Made by a program: the position numbers and the translations under genes | The notes under the pieces: generated by a model | What the model was told of the DNA's origin: nothing | Seen by the model: the letters and a program-made list of their open reading frames with translations, nothing else | The model's database searches: none | Part shown: piece by piece, positions 49,173 through 56,769 of the stretch | How the letters are laid out: each line of letters begins with the position of its first letter | How positions within the stretch are numbered: the stretch's first letter is position 1 | Assembly: GCA_040902225.1 (NCBI GenBank) | Contig: JBBDXT010000004.1 | Span: 454,965-518,964 of the forward strand | Length of the DNA: 64,000 nucleotides | Direction of reading: 5' to 3' | Origin: Chloroflexota bacterium | GTDB lineage: Bacteria; Chloroflexota; Limnocylindria; QHBO01

Positions 49173-49570
49173 GGTCAACAAAAAGACCACCGGCTTTGCG
49201 CCAGCAGTCTCCACCTTTGACGCCTGATAAGGAAGGGCGTCGCTTCCGCGGCCAGCGGCTCTGCCACGCTGCACCCGTTGGTCCATTTTCGGCGACCGCA
49301 GTTGGTCACGTGCAGCAGAATCATCTTACTCGTCGCGACGGCTCGCTCGGGGGTGCCCGCTGACGACTTGCGCGGGTGAATTTGGTCCATCGGACCACTG
49401 GTCGGGTCAGCGCGTTCGCTAGTCAGCGGTCACCCTTGGCAGACTCTTGAGACGCGGGGGTCGAGTCGATTTGACAGCGCACCAGCCGAGTTGCCGCGGT
49501 GATCGGCTGTCGGTATCCTCGGAGGGTGTTCATTCGATAGGCCCCTTGTCGATCCGAGCACGAATCGCGT
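49173..49570. other. Intergenic region with tRNA promoter and ACCA/TGGT palindromes
   Basis: No convincing gene is seen. TTGCCG (49491-49496) and TATCCT (49514-49519) are 17 bases apart and form a promoter for the CAU tRNA. TGGTCCATCGGACCA (49383-49397) is a 15-bp palindrome of two 6-bp arms around ATC. TGGTC and GACCA also pair at 49172-49189, and a TGGTCCAT half-site occurs at 49279-49286. These share the ACCA/TGGT theme of the nearby array but not its 51-bp spacing. Confidence 0.5.
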
Positions 49571-49645
49571 GGCGGAGTAGCTCAGTGGCAGAGCAGGGGA
49601 CTCATAAGCCCTTGGTCGGTGGTTCGAATCCGCCCTCCGCTACCA
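49571..49645 (+). tRNA. tRNA with CAT anticodon (Met or Ile2)
   Basis: The clover-leaf is complete with encoded CCA: acceptor GGCGGAG against CTCCGCT (first pair G-U), D arm GCTCAGTGG, anticodon loop CTCATAA giving CAT, and GGTTCGAATCC in the T arm. The anticodon stem has an A-G mismatch next to the loop. CAT is read as Met, or as Ile when C34 is changed to lysidine. The D arm and anticodon arm resemble bacterial tRNA-Ile2 (AGCAGG before the anticodon arm, CTTGGTCG after it), and tilS follows 147 bases downstream. Elongator Met remains possible. Confidence 0.92.
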
Positions 49646-49680
49646 GATCCCTGACCCTTCGACGGAATCTGTGGCCGTTT

Positions 49681-49818
49681 ACCAATGTGGCTGGTACAAC
49701 TGCGCCGATGACTCCGCCCGCGCGACGTCCTACCAATGTCACTGGTGCCGCGGCACGTCTGCGGGCCTCGAGTGGTGGATCAAGGCCGGATGTGCGTCGT
49801 TCTACCAATGGGGCTGGT
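49681..49818. repeat. Array 2: three 15-bp palindromes, 51 and 72 bp apart
   Basis: ACCAATGTGGCTGGT (49681-49695), ACCAATGTCACTGGT (49732-49746) and ACCAATGGGGCTGGT (49804-49818) have ACCA/TGGT outer arms. Starts are 51 and 72 bp apart, a difference of 21 bp or two helical turns. The array lies between the CAT tRNA and tilS and probably includes the first codons or leader of tilS. Confidence 0.85.
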
Positions 49819-50775
49819 AACGATCCGCTCAGGCCGATCATTGACGCGCTGGCCGAGGGCGCGGCCCGCCTGCCGATCCCCGATGGCGCTGCCCTCGTGC
49901 TTGCCATTTCCGGCGGTCCTGACTCCACCGCACTGCTGCACGCGTCGGCGAAAATGGCACCCGACCGCGGCTGGCGGCTGACGGTCGCCCATCTCGATCA
50001 CGCGCTTCGACCGACCTCGGCCGATGAGGCGGCCGAGGTGGCCGCAACGGCTGCAGGTATGGGCCTGCCGGCCGAGGTGCGGCGGGTCGATGTGGGGGCG
50101 CTGGCAGCAGCAGAGCACCGGTCGTTGGAGGATGCCGGCCGGCAGGCCCGCTACCGCTTCCTCGAGGAGGTTGCCGCAGGGCTGGGAGCGGACGCGTTGA
50201 TCGCCACAGCTCACACCGCCGACGACGCGGCCGAGACCGTCCTGCTGCGCCTGGCGCGCGGCAGCGGCCTCCGCGGCCTGCGGGGCATCCCCGCGCGGCG
50301 CGGTCGGATCGTCCGGCCGCTCCTGCATGCCCGCCGCACGGTCCTGCGGGACGCGCTCGACGCGGCGGGCATCGCCTATCTCATCGACCCGTCCAATGCG
50401 AATCTCGCGCATGCCCGCAACCGGGTGCGGGCGGACCTGCTGCCGGCATTCGAGCGCCTGAACCCCGCCGCGGTCGAGGCGCTGATGCGTTTCGGGCGCC
50501 TCAGCGCCGATGACGACGACCTGCTCGATGCCCTCGCCGCCGCCGAGCTGGCGCGGCGACGGGACACCGCCGACGCGTCGCTGGACTGGCGGGACCCCCC
50601 GGCTCGAGCCCTCGGCCGCCGCGTGCTGCGCCTGGCGATCGGTGATCCGGCACCGTCCGCGGAGCGCATCGAGGCGCTGCTCGACGCCGCCGAGGGGCCG
50701 CGCGGCGGCATCGCCATCGAGCTCGGCGCCGGCCGTCAGGCATCGGTCCGGGAGCGGCGCATCCGCCTGGAGTGA
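49792..50775 (+). CDS. tilS: tRNA(Ile)-lysidine synthase
   Basis: This 327-residue PP-loop ATPase converts C34 of tRNA-Ile2 to lysidine so that CAU reads AUA. The P-loop is ISGGPDSTALLH, and HLDHALR plus TAHTADDAAETVLLRLARG are further family motifs. The C-terminal substrate domain is short, as in Actinobacteria. The start is uncertain: GTG 49792 is used, ATG 49708 is the longer option, and the last palindrome of array 2 lies inside either. ftsH follows, the same order tilS-ftsH as in many bacteria. Confidence 0.9.
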   Translation: MRRSTNGAGNDPLRPIIDALAEGAARLPIPDGAALVLAISGGPDSTALLHASAKMAPDRGWRLTVAHLDHALRPTSADEAAEVAATAAGMGLPAEVRRVDVGALAAAEHRSLEDAGRQARYRFLEEVAAGLGADALIATAHTADDAAETVLLRLARGSGLRGLRGIPARRGRIVRPLLHARRTVLRDALDAAGIAYLIDPSNANLAHARNRVRADLLPAFERLNPAAVEALMRFGRLSADDDDLLDALAAAELARRRDTADASLDWRDPPARALGRRVLRLAIGDPAPSAERIEALLDAAEGPRGGIAIELGAGRQASVRERRIRLE

Positions 50776-50835
50776 CACGCCTCAGTATCCAGCCGCGTAG
50801 CAGGGTATGAGCTGCGATGCGCAGCCATCGGTCAT

Positions 50836-50856
50836 GGCCCAGATGGGCCGTTTGTT
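50836..50856 (+). terminator. Weak intrinsic terminator after tilS
   Basis: GGCCC (50836-50840) pairs with GGGCC (50845-50849) across a 4-base loop and is followed by GTTTGTT. The stem is only five pairs, so termination may be partial. The tail overlaps the ftsH -35 box. Confidence 0.4.
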
Positions 50857-50881
50857 GGCGTTGCCGGCTCGCACCTATACT
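50852..50881 (+). promoter_or_regulatory. ftsH promoter
   Basis: TTGTTG (50852-50857) and TATACT (50876-50881) are 18 bases apart. The transcript would have a leader of about 80 bases with GGAAGAG before the TTG start of ftsH. Confidence 0.55.
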
Positions 50882-50970
50882 TGCCCGGCCTGCGCGCAGG
50901 CGCAGCCAGGCTGTCGAAGCGAGAGCGCTCGATGGCCGATCCCCGCACCTGAGACTGGAAGAGAGCCACG

Positions 50971-52920
50971 TTGAGCAGCCGACTCATCCGTAACAGCGTT
51001 GTCCTGGTCGTGCTGGCCGTCTTTGGGCTGGCGCTGCTGTGGACCTACGTCGTCGAAAGCAATACCGGCAAGCCGTACACCTACAGCGAGATGCTGGAGG
51101 ACGCTGCCAAGGGCGACGTCACCGCGGTCGTGCAGGACGGCACCCGCCTGGCGGTCACCGTGGATGGATCGACCGAGCCAAAGGCAGTGGTCGTCCCCTC
51201 CGAGTTCGTCAACGTGCGAGCCGAGGTCTGCGCGGCCGCCGGCAGCTCCGATCCCGGCAGCTGCGCCATCACCTATTCGGCCGTCGAGGAGAGCGCCGCC
51301 GGGCAGTGGCTCGGCCTGCTGATCACCGCCTTCCTGCCCGTCCTGCTGATCGGTGGCTTCATCTTCTTCATGATGCGGCAGGCCCAGGGCACCAATAACC
51401 AGGCGATGAGCTTCGGCAAGAGCCGGGCCCGCATGTTCCTCGGCAACAAGACGGTGGTCACCTTCAACGACGTGGCCGGCGTGGACGAGGCCAAGCAGGA
51501 GCTGACCGAGGTGGTCGAGTTCCTCAAGTACCCCGAGAAGTTCAACTCGCTCGGCGCGCGGATTCCGCGCGGCGTGCTGCTGGTCGGCCCGCCCGGAACT
51601 GGCAAGACCCTCCTCGCCCGCGCCGTCGCCGGCGAGGCCGGGGTTCCGTTCTTCTCCATCTCCGGATCGGAGTTCGTGGAGATGTTCGTGGGTGTCGGCG
51701 CATCGCGCGTGCGTGACCTCTTCGAGCAGGCCAAGCGCAACTCGCCGTGCATCGTGTTCGTGGACGAGATCGATGCGGTCGGGCGCCAGCGCGGCGCCGG
51801 GCTGGGCGGCAGCCACGACGAGCGCGAGCAGACCCTCAACCAGATCCTGGTCGAGATGGACGGCTTCGACACGAACACCAACGTGATCGTGGTGGCCGCC
51901 ACCAACCGGCCCGATGTCCTCGACCCGGCGCTCCTGCGCCCGGGCCGCTTCGACCGCCAGGTCGTGCTCGATCGGCCTGACATCAGGGGCCGACGCGAGA
52001 TCCTCAATGTCCACATCAAGGGCAAGCCGCTCGACAAGACGGTGGACCTCGACGAGTTGGCGCGCCGCACGCCCGGCTTCTCGGGGGCAGACCTCGCCAA
52101 CCTGGTCAACGAGGCGGCCATCCTGGCTGCGCGCCACAACAAGAAGTCGGTCGCCCCGAGCGACTTCAACGAGGCGATCGATCGAGTGGTGGCCGGACCT
52201 GAGCGGCGCAGCCGCCTGATCACGCCCGAGGAGAAGACGATCATCGCCTACCACGAGGGCGGGCACGCGGTCGTGCAGCGCGTGCTGCCGAAGTGCGATC
52301 CGGTCAGCAAGGTGACGATCGTGAGCCGCGGCATGGCGCTGGGCTACACCATGAGCCTGCCTTCCGAGGACCGATACCTCCACTCCAAGTCCGAGTTCGA
52401 GGACAAGCTCGCCGGGATGCTGGGCGGTCACGTGGCCGAGGAGATCGTCTTCGGCGACACGACCACCGGGGCGAGCAACGACATCGAGAAGGCGACCGGC
52501 CTGGCCCGCGCGATGGTGACCCAGTACGGCATGAGCGACAAGCTCGGCCCGCTGACCTTCGGCAAGAAGGACGAGATGATCTTCCTTGGCCGCGAGATCA
52601 GCGAGCAGCGCAACTACTCCGACGAGGTCGCCGCCAAGATCGACGCCGAGGTTCGCGAGATCATCGATCGTGCCTATCAGCGCGCCAAGGAAGCGCTCAT
52701 CGCTCAGCGCGAGGTGCTCGACCGATTGGCGGCTCTGCTGATCGAGAAGGAGACGATCGAGAGCGAAGAATTCGAGTCGCTCTTCGCCGGCATCCTGCCG
52801 CCTCGAGGCGGCTCAGGTCCCACGCCGCAACGGGTTGGCGAGATCGACGCGGGCGAGGAGCTTCCCACCCCGGAGCCGGGTCCCAAGCGCCGAAGGAAGC
52901 CAGCGCCACAGCCGGCCTAG
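50971..52920 (+). CDS. ftsH: ATP-dependent zinc metalloprotease FtsH
   Basis: This 649-residue membrane protease degrades misfolded and regulatory membrane proteins. Two membrane helices (about 8-28 and 110-132) flank a small external domain. The AAA+ core has GPPGTGKT (about 207-214), [20 protein letters not shown] and [10 protein letters not shown]. The zinc site HEGGH is at 428-432. The TTG at 50971 is preceded by GGAAGAG. The lysine- and proline-rich tail is normal for the family. Confidence 0.96.
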   Translation: MSSRLIRNSVVLVVLAVFGLALLWTYVVESNTGKPYTYSEMLEDAAKGDVTAVVQDGTRLAVTVDGSTEPKAVVVPSEFVNVRAEVCAAAGSSDPGSCAITYSAVEESAAGQWLGLLITAFLPVLLIGGFIFFMMRQAQGTNNQAMSFGKSRARMFLGNKTVVTFNDVAGVDEAKQELTEVVEFLKYPEKFNSLGARIPRGVLLVGPPGTGKTLLARAVAGEAGVPFFSISGSEFVEMFVGVGASRVRDLFEQAKRNSPCIVFVDEIDAVGRQRGAGLGGSHDEREQTLNQILVEMDGFDTNTNVIVVAATNRPDVLDPALLRPGRFDRQVVLDRPDIRGRREILNVHIKGKPLDKTVDLDELARRTPGFSGADLANLVNEAAILAARHNKKSVAPSDFNEAIDRVVAGPERRSRLITPEEKTIIAYHEGGHAVVQRVLPKCDPVSKVTIVSRGMALGYTMSLPSEDRYLHSKSEFEDKLAGMLGGHVAEEIVFGDTTTGASNDIEKATGLARAMVTQYGMSDKLGPLTFGKKDEMIFLGREISEQRNYSDEVAAKIDAEVREIIDRAYQRAKEALIAQREVLDRLAALLIEKETIESEEFESLFAGILPPRGGSGPTPQRVGEIDAGEELPTPEPGPKRRRKPAPQPA

Positions 52921-52947
52921 TCGCTGCATCCAGCGCTCGCGCGCCGG

Positions 52948-53064
52948 ATAAGCGTGGCTTATGGTCGTGCACCAATGGCGCTCCATCGGGGCCGTCTGAT
53001 AAGCCACGCTTATCACGCTTCACGGTACGGGCTCCATCGGTGCACGACCATAAGTCCGGCTAAT
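52948..53064. repeat. Array 3: three 15-bp palindromes, 51-bp period, dyad spacers
   Basis: ATAAGCGTGGCTTAT (52948-52962), ATAAGCCACGCTTAT (52999-53013) and ATAAGTCCGGCTAAT (53050-53064) start exactly 51 bp apart. The arm sequence differs from arrays 1 and 2. The two 36-bp spacers are inverted copies of each other over about 16 bases: GGTCGTGCACCAATGG after site 1 and its near-complement before site 3. A long imperfect hairpin is therefore possible with site 2 in the loop. It lies between ftsH and the DnaB-like gene. Confidence 0.9.
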
Positions 53065-53141
53065 GGCGGGAGGGTAGGTGCGGCCTAAGAGGGGGCGCCG
53101 GTAGCCCATTCGGGCCATTTCGGAGCCAGGAGGGCTGGTCG

Positions 53142-53147
53142 TATACT
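53142..53147 (+). promoter_or_regulatory. -10 box (TATACT) of the DnaB-like operon
   Basis: TATACT at 53142-53147 predicts a transcript with a leader of about 55 bases; GTGTGAGGAG lies just before the ATG region at 53210. Confidence 0.45.
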
Positions 53148-53209
53148 CGCCCCCGTTGCGCATGAGCACCATGCGCTGCACTGCTCGTGTGTGAGGAGCC
53201 GCGGCACCC

Positions 53210-54319
53210 ATGATTGAAGACCCGACTACCAGCGATCCCGAGGCCGATCCTCTCGCCGACGTCGCGCCGGCCACTGTCGATTGGCACCTCCAGGGAGAGG
53301 CCGGCGCGCTCGCGCCGCGATCGGCCCTGGACGTGCTGACCAACCTGAATGAGCGGATCGCGTCGGGCAAGGTTGACGAGTTCCAGCCGATCGGCACCGG
53401 CTTCGTGCCGCTCGACAAGACGATCGGCGGAGGATTGCGCCCCGGCGAGCTGATGCTGATCGGCGGCGCCCAGGGCGCCGGCAAGACCACCATGGCGCTC
53501 CAGATGGCCCGCAACATGGCCGCATCGGGCCAGGCGACCGCGCTCTACGTCTGCTTCGAGCACGAGGAGGAGTACCTCATCCAGCGGCTCATCTCCATGG
53601 AGTCCGCGCTCGGCCAGCTGCCAAAGAAGACGGGTGCGGTAAAGATCCAGGACGTCAAGAAAGAGGTCATGCAGAGCTACGCCGCCGCCGCTGAGGCGGG
53701 TCAGCGCGCCAAGCTGGGCACGAATCCGCGCCTGCGACCCTCGCTCGAGCGGATTGCCCGCTATGGCAGCAACCTGTACCTGATGCGCGGCACAGCCACC
53801 GGTTCCACCATCGACAACATGCGCTCGCTCGTCGCCGAGCACCGTGGCCCTGAGGGCAAGCGTCTCGTCCTGTTCGTCGACTACCTCCAGAAGGTGCCGG
53901 TCATCCCCGAGCCGTCGGAGGAGGCGGAGAAGGTGACCCGCATCGTCGGCGGGCTGAAGGACATCGCCCTCTCGCTCGAGATCCCGGTAGTGGCGATCGT
54001 CGCAGCCGACCGCGAGGGGCTGAAGGCAAAGCGCCTGCGCAACCATCACCTGCGCGGCAGCAGCGCCATCAACTACGAGAGCGACATCATCCTGATCCTG
54101 AACGACAAGTACCACATCGTGGCCAAGGTCAACATCGAGTTCAACCCGTACCAGGCCCAGCGCTATCGTGACTGGGTGGTTGCCACGGTCGAGAAGAACC
54201 GGGGCGGGCAGGACAACGTCGACCTTGAGTACGAGAAGCTGTTCGAGTTCAGCTGCTTCGATCCGACCGGCCGGGTGACAGCTGAGAAGCTGATCGAGGA
54301 GCGACTCTTCAATGAGTGA
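53210..54319 (+). CDS. DnaB-like RecA-fold ATPase without the DnaB N-terminal domain
   Basis: This 369-residue protein matches the C-terminal ATPase domain of replicative helicase DnaB: GTGFVPLDKTIGGGLRPGEL, Walker A GGAQGAGKTT (about residues 84-93), Walker B LVLFVDYLQKVPV, and a later GSSAINYESDIILILND. The DnaB N-terminal dimerisation domain is absent; the first 55 residues are a low-complexity leader. It cannot be assumed to act as the main fork helicase. The stop overlaps the J-protein start by 8 bases. Confidence 0.88.
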   Translation: MIEDPTTSDPEADPLADVAPATVDWHLQGEAGALAPRSALDVLTNLNERIASGKVDEFQPIGTGFVPLDKTIGGGLRPGELMLIGGAQGAGKTTMALQMARNMAASGQATALYVCFEHEEEYLIQRLISMESALGQLPKKTGAVKIQDVKKEVMQSYAAAAEAGQRAKLGTNPRLRPSLERIARYGSNLYLMRGTATGSTIDNMRSLVAEHRGPEGKRLVLFVDYLQKVPVIPEPSEEAEKVTRIVGGLKDIALSLEIPVVAIVAADREGLKAKRLRNHHLRGSSAINYESDIILILNDKYHIVAKVNIEFNPYQAQRYRDWVVATVEKNRGGQDNVDLEYEKLFEFSCFDPTGRVTAEKLIEERLFNE

Positions 54320-54809
54320 ACCGGGCCAGCCGATGTCGTCGGTCGACCCGTACAAGATCCTGCAGGTCTCTCCGTCGGCCGAGCAGGAGGTCCTGCACGC
54401 TGCCTTCCGGGCGCTGGCCATGAAGTACCACCCCGATCGTGATTCATCGGCTCGCGCAGCCCGCCGCATGATGGAGCTGAACCAGGCCTATGCCATGGTC
54501 CGCGAACCCGAGCTGCGGGTGCAGGTCGACAAGTCTCGGCGTGCCGCTCGCGTCCCCTTCGATCCGGCCTCTATCCCCCCGATGAACGGTCGTATGGCGC
54601 CACCTCCACAGGCGCGGCGCACCAATGCCGCCAGCACGAACGGCACCTCGACCAAGCTTGACACCGGTCGCTATGCCGGATGGAGCCTGAAGGACCTTGC
54701 CGGCCATGATCCGGGTTACCTGAAGTGGCTGGCGCGCCACTCTTCGGGCTTGCGCTATCGCAAGGAGATCTCGCTCATCCTCGGCTCCAGGGCCGTCGCC
54801 GGGGGCTGA
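54312..54809 (+). CDS. J-domain protein with novel C-terminal module
   Basis: This 165-residue protein has an N-terminal J domain (about 12-70) with YKILQVSPSAE and the HPD motif at 40-42 in KYHPDRD. There is no glycine-rich or zinc region. After a proline-rich linker, residues 115-150 read GRYAGWSLKDLAGHDPGYLK then WLARHSSGLRYRKEI, similar to short modules seen at the ends of exonucleases. It overlaps the DnaB-like gene and probably recruits DnaK to it. Confidence 0.83.
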   Translation: MSEPGQPMSSVDPYKILQVSPSAEQEVLHAAFRALAMKYHPDRDSSARAARRMMELNQAYAMVREPELRVQVDKSRRAARVPFDPASIPPMNGRMAPPPQARRTNAASTNGTSTKLDTGRYAGWSLKDLAGHDPGYLKWLARHSSGLRYRKEISLILGSRAVAGG

Positions 54810-54831
54810 CCCACGTGCGGCCTTGACGCGG

Positions 54832-54837
54832 TAGGCT
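54832..54837 (+). promoter_or_regulatory. -10 box (TAGGCT)
   Basis: TAGGCT ends 8 bases before the ATG at 54846 and favours that start over the TTG at 54837. Confidence 0.35.
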
Positions 54838-54845
54838 TGGCCGGA

Positions 54846-55601
54846 ATGAGCGACGCACGACCGACGGCCAGGCTGCGGGCCGTCTTCCTGGATATCGGCG
54901 ACACCGTGATGCGCCCGAACCCTTCCTGGGAGCACGTATACGCCATCGCCTTCGAGGAGTATGGCGTGAAGGTCGAGGTCGAGGCGCTCCATGCAGCTCT
55001 GCGCCGGGCCTATCACCACGGCGGCTATGGCTTTGAAGCGGGCTTCGACCCCACCGAGGAGACCTCCTTTGCCCGCACCATGCAGATCGACAGCGCCGCG
55101 CTCGCCGACCTCGGCATCGATCCGATGCCAGAATCCTTCTTCCGCCGTCTGTCGGAGCTGTTCATGCTCACCGCCAACTGGCATATCTTCGCCGACGTCT
55201 CGCCGGCGCTTGCCGCTCTCCGCGAGCGAGGGTTGGTGGTGGGAGCCGTCAGCAACTGGGTCTGGCAGCTGCCCGAGCTCCTGCACGCGCTCAAGCTCGT
55301 CAGCCGGTTCGATTTCATTGCCGCCAGCTCGCGCGTGGGCTTCGAGAAGCCGCATCCCGAGATCTTCGAATGGGCACTGGCCCAGGCCAAGGTCCAGGCC
55401 GCGGAGGCGATCCACGTTGGCGACCACCTCGACGCCGATGTCGCCGGTGCGCAGGGCGTGGGCATCCAGCCGGTCCTCATCGACCGACGTGATCGCTTCA
55501 CGCCGGCAGACGTACCGGACGGCGTACCGCTCATCCGGACGCTGACCGAGCTGATCCCGATCGTCGACGCCAGGCTTCCCGCCACGGTCGCAGGCCGATG
55601 A
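54846..55601 (+). CDS. HAD-superfamily hydrolase (HAD-IA type)
   Basis: This 251-residue haloacid-dehalogenase-like phosphatase has motif I in FLDIGDTVMRP, motif II in VGAVSNWVWQ, motif III lysine near VGFEKPHPEIF and motif IV in HVGDHLDADVAGAQ. A helical cap lies between motifs I and II. The substrate is unknown. The end overlaps thpR by four bases (GATGA). Confidence 0.88.
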   Translation: MSDARPTARLRAVFLDIGDTVMRPNPSWEHVYAIAFEEYGVKVEVEALHAALRRAYHHGGYGFEAGFDPTEETSFARTMQIDSAALADLGIDPMPESFFRRLSELFMLTANWHIFADVSPALAALRERGLVVGAVSNWVWQLPELLHALKLVSRFDFIAASSRVGFEKPHPEIFEWALAQAKVQAAEAIHVGDHLDADVAGAQGVGIQPVLIDRRDRFTPADVPDGVPLIRTLTELIPIVDARLPATVAGR

Positions 55602-56197
55602 TCGACGAAGGGTGGCGCTGCTTCGTGGGCGTGCCGATCGGCGAGCCGCTCGACAACGAGCTGCGCGCCGCGCTCGGCGCGCTGCAGGCCGCCGCATCGG
55701 TCGAGGCCGACGATCTGCGCTGGATCGATCCGCAGGAGTGGCACCTGACGCTTGCCTTCATGGGGCCAATCGCCGAGTCCGAGCTGCCGCGGCTGATCGA
55801 GGCCCTCAACGACGTCGCGTCCAACCATGCGCCGTTCGCGATTCCCACCGGAGGGCTGGGGGCATTTCCGTCGCGGCGTGAGGTTCGGATCCTGTGGTAC
55901 GGGCTTGCCGATCGTTCCCGCCGGCTGGCCGAGCTCGCCATCGCCGTCCGGATCGCGGTCGACTGCGAGACGGCCTCACCGTTCCGCGCCCACCTGACAC
56001 TGGCCCGGGCGCGCGGCGATCGTGGTGTCGCGATCCCCGCGGCCACCTGGAAGGTGCCCATGCCGGCCGGACAGCTGGCAGTCGAGCAGCTGGTCCTGTA
56101 CCGCAGCCACCTCGGCGCCGGCCCCGCCAGCTACGAGATCCTGGCCGCCGCCCCCCTGGGCATCGCGCTGGCCGGGTCACGGGCGGCCACGCCATGA
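55598..56197 (+). CDS. thpR: RNA 2',3'-cyclic phosphodiesterase
   Basis: This 199-residue 2H phosphoesterase (LigT/ThpR) opens 2',3'-cyclic phosphates. Two HxTx motifs are visible, HLTLAFMG (about 48-55) and HLTLARAR (about 133-140). The N-terminal RCFVGVPIGEPL is typical. It is coupled to the HAD gene before and to the LOG-like gene after (ATGA). Confidence 0.9.
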   Translation: MIDEGWRCFVGVPIGEPLDNELRAALGALQAAASVEADDLRWIDPQEWHLTLAFMGPIAESELPRLIEALNDVASNHAPFAIPTGGLGAFPSRREVRILWYGLADRSRRLAELAIAVRIAVDCETASPFRAHLTLARARGDRGVAIPAATWKVPMPAGQLAVEQLVLYRSHLGAGPASYEILAAAPLGIALAGSRAATP

Positions 56198-56724
56198 GTG
56201 AGCCCACCCCACGCCCGCGAGCGCCGCACGTCGCGGTCATCGGCGACGGGGATCCGCGCGGTCCGGAGGCGCATCGCATCCTCGAGTGGGCCGAGGAGGT
56301 GGGACAGCTGCTCGCCCGTGGCGGGGCGGTCGTGATCACCGGCGGCCTCGGTGGGGTCATGCGAGCGGCGTCGCGCGGCGCCCAGAGCGCCGGTGGCGCG
56401 ACGATCGGGATCCTGCCCGGCGCCGATGCGGCGGAGGCAAATGAATTCGTGACGATCCCAGTCGCCACCGGACTGGGCGTGGTTCGCAATCTGGTCGTGG
56501 TCACTGCCGCCGACTCGGTGGTGGCAGTCGGTGGGCGGCACGGAACCCTGTCCGAGATCGGCATGGCCCTGCGCATGGGACGCCAGGTGGTGACCCTCAG
56601 CTCATGGCGAGTCGAGTCCGATCACCGCATCGGTGGCCCGCGCGTGCACCGCGCCCGCGATCCGCGCGAGGCCGCCGCCATGGCACTGCGCCTGGCTACC
56701 GCCGGAGCCGATCCGCCGGACTAG
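56194..56724 (+). CDS. LOG/TIGR00725-type Rossmann protein
   Basis: This 176-residue protein has VAVIGDGDPRG near the N-terminus and ITGGLGGVMRAASRGA, then GGRHGTLSEIGMALRMGRQV. These are the nucleotide-binding and PGGxGTxxE-like motifs of the LOG/TIGR00725 family, whose members hydrolyse nucleoside monophosphates or bind nucleotides. The exact reaction is not clear. It is coupled to thpR by ATGA and ends before a hairpin. Confidence 0.85.
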   Translation: MSEPTPRPRAPHVAVIGDGDPRGPEAHRILEWAEEVGQLLARGGAVVITGGLGGVMRAASRGAQSAGGATIGILPGADAAEANEFVTIPVATGLGVVRNLVVVTAADSVVAVGGRHGTLSEIGMALRMGRQVVTLSSWRVESDHRIGGPRVHRARDPREAAAMALRLATAGADPPD

Positions 56725-56742
56725 TCGCCGGAAAGCGAACCG

Positions 56743-56761
56743 GCCGGGCGAAGCGCCCGGC
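56743..56761. terminator. Hairpin between convergent genes
   Basis: GCCGGGCG (56743-56750) pairs perfectly with CGCCCGGC (56754-56761) across 3 bases. It lies between the LOG-like gene and the TadG gene and could serve both strands, though no T run follows. Confidence 0.5.
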
Positions 56762-56769
56762 GGCATCGG

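Noticed and set aside
49447-49707. Long N-terminal extension of tilS through the CAT tRNA
   Set aside because: It would translate the tRNA and promoter region and has no similarity to TilS.
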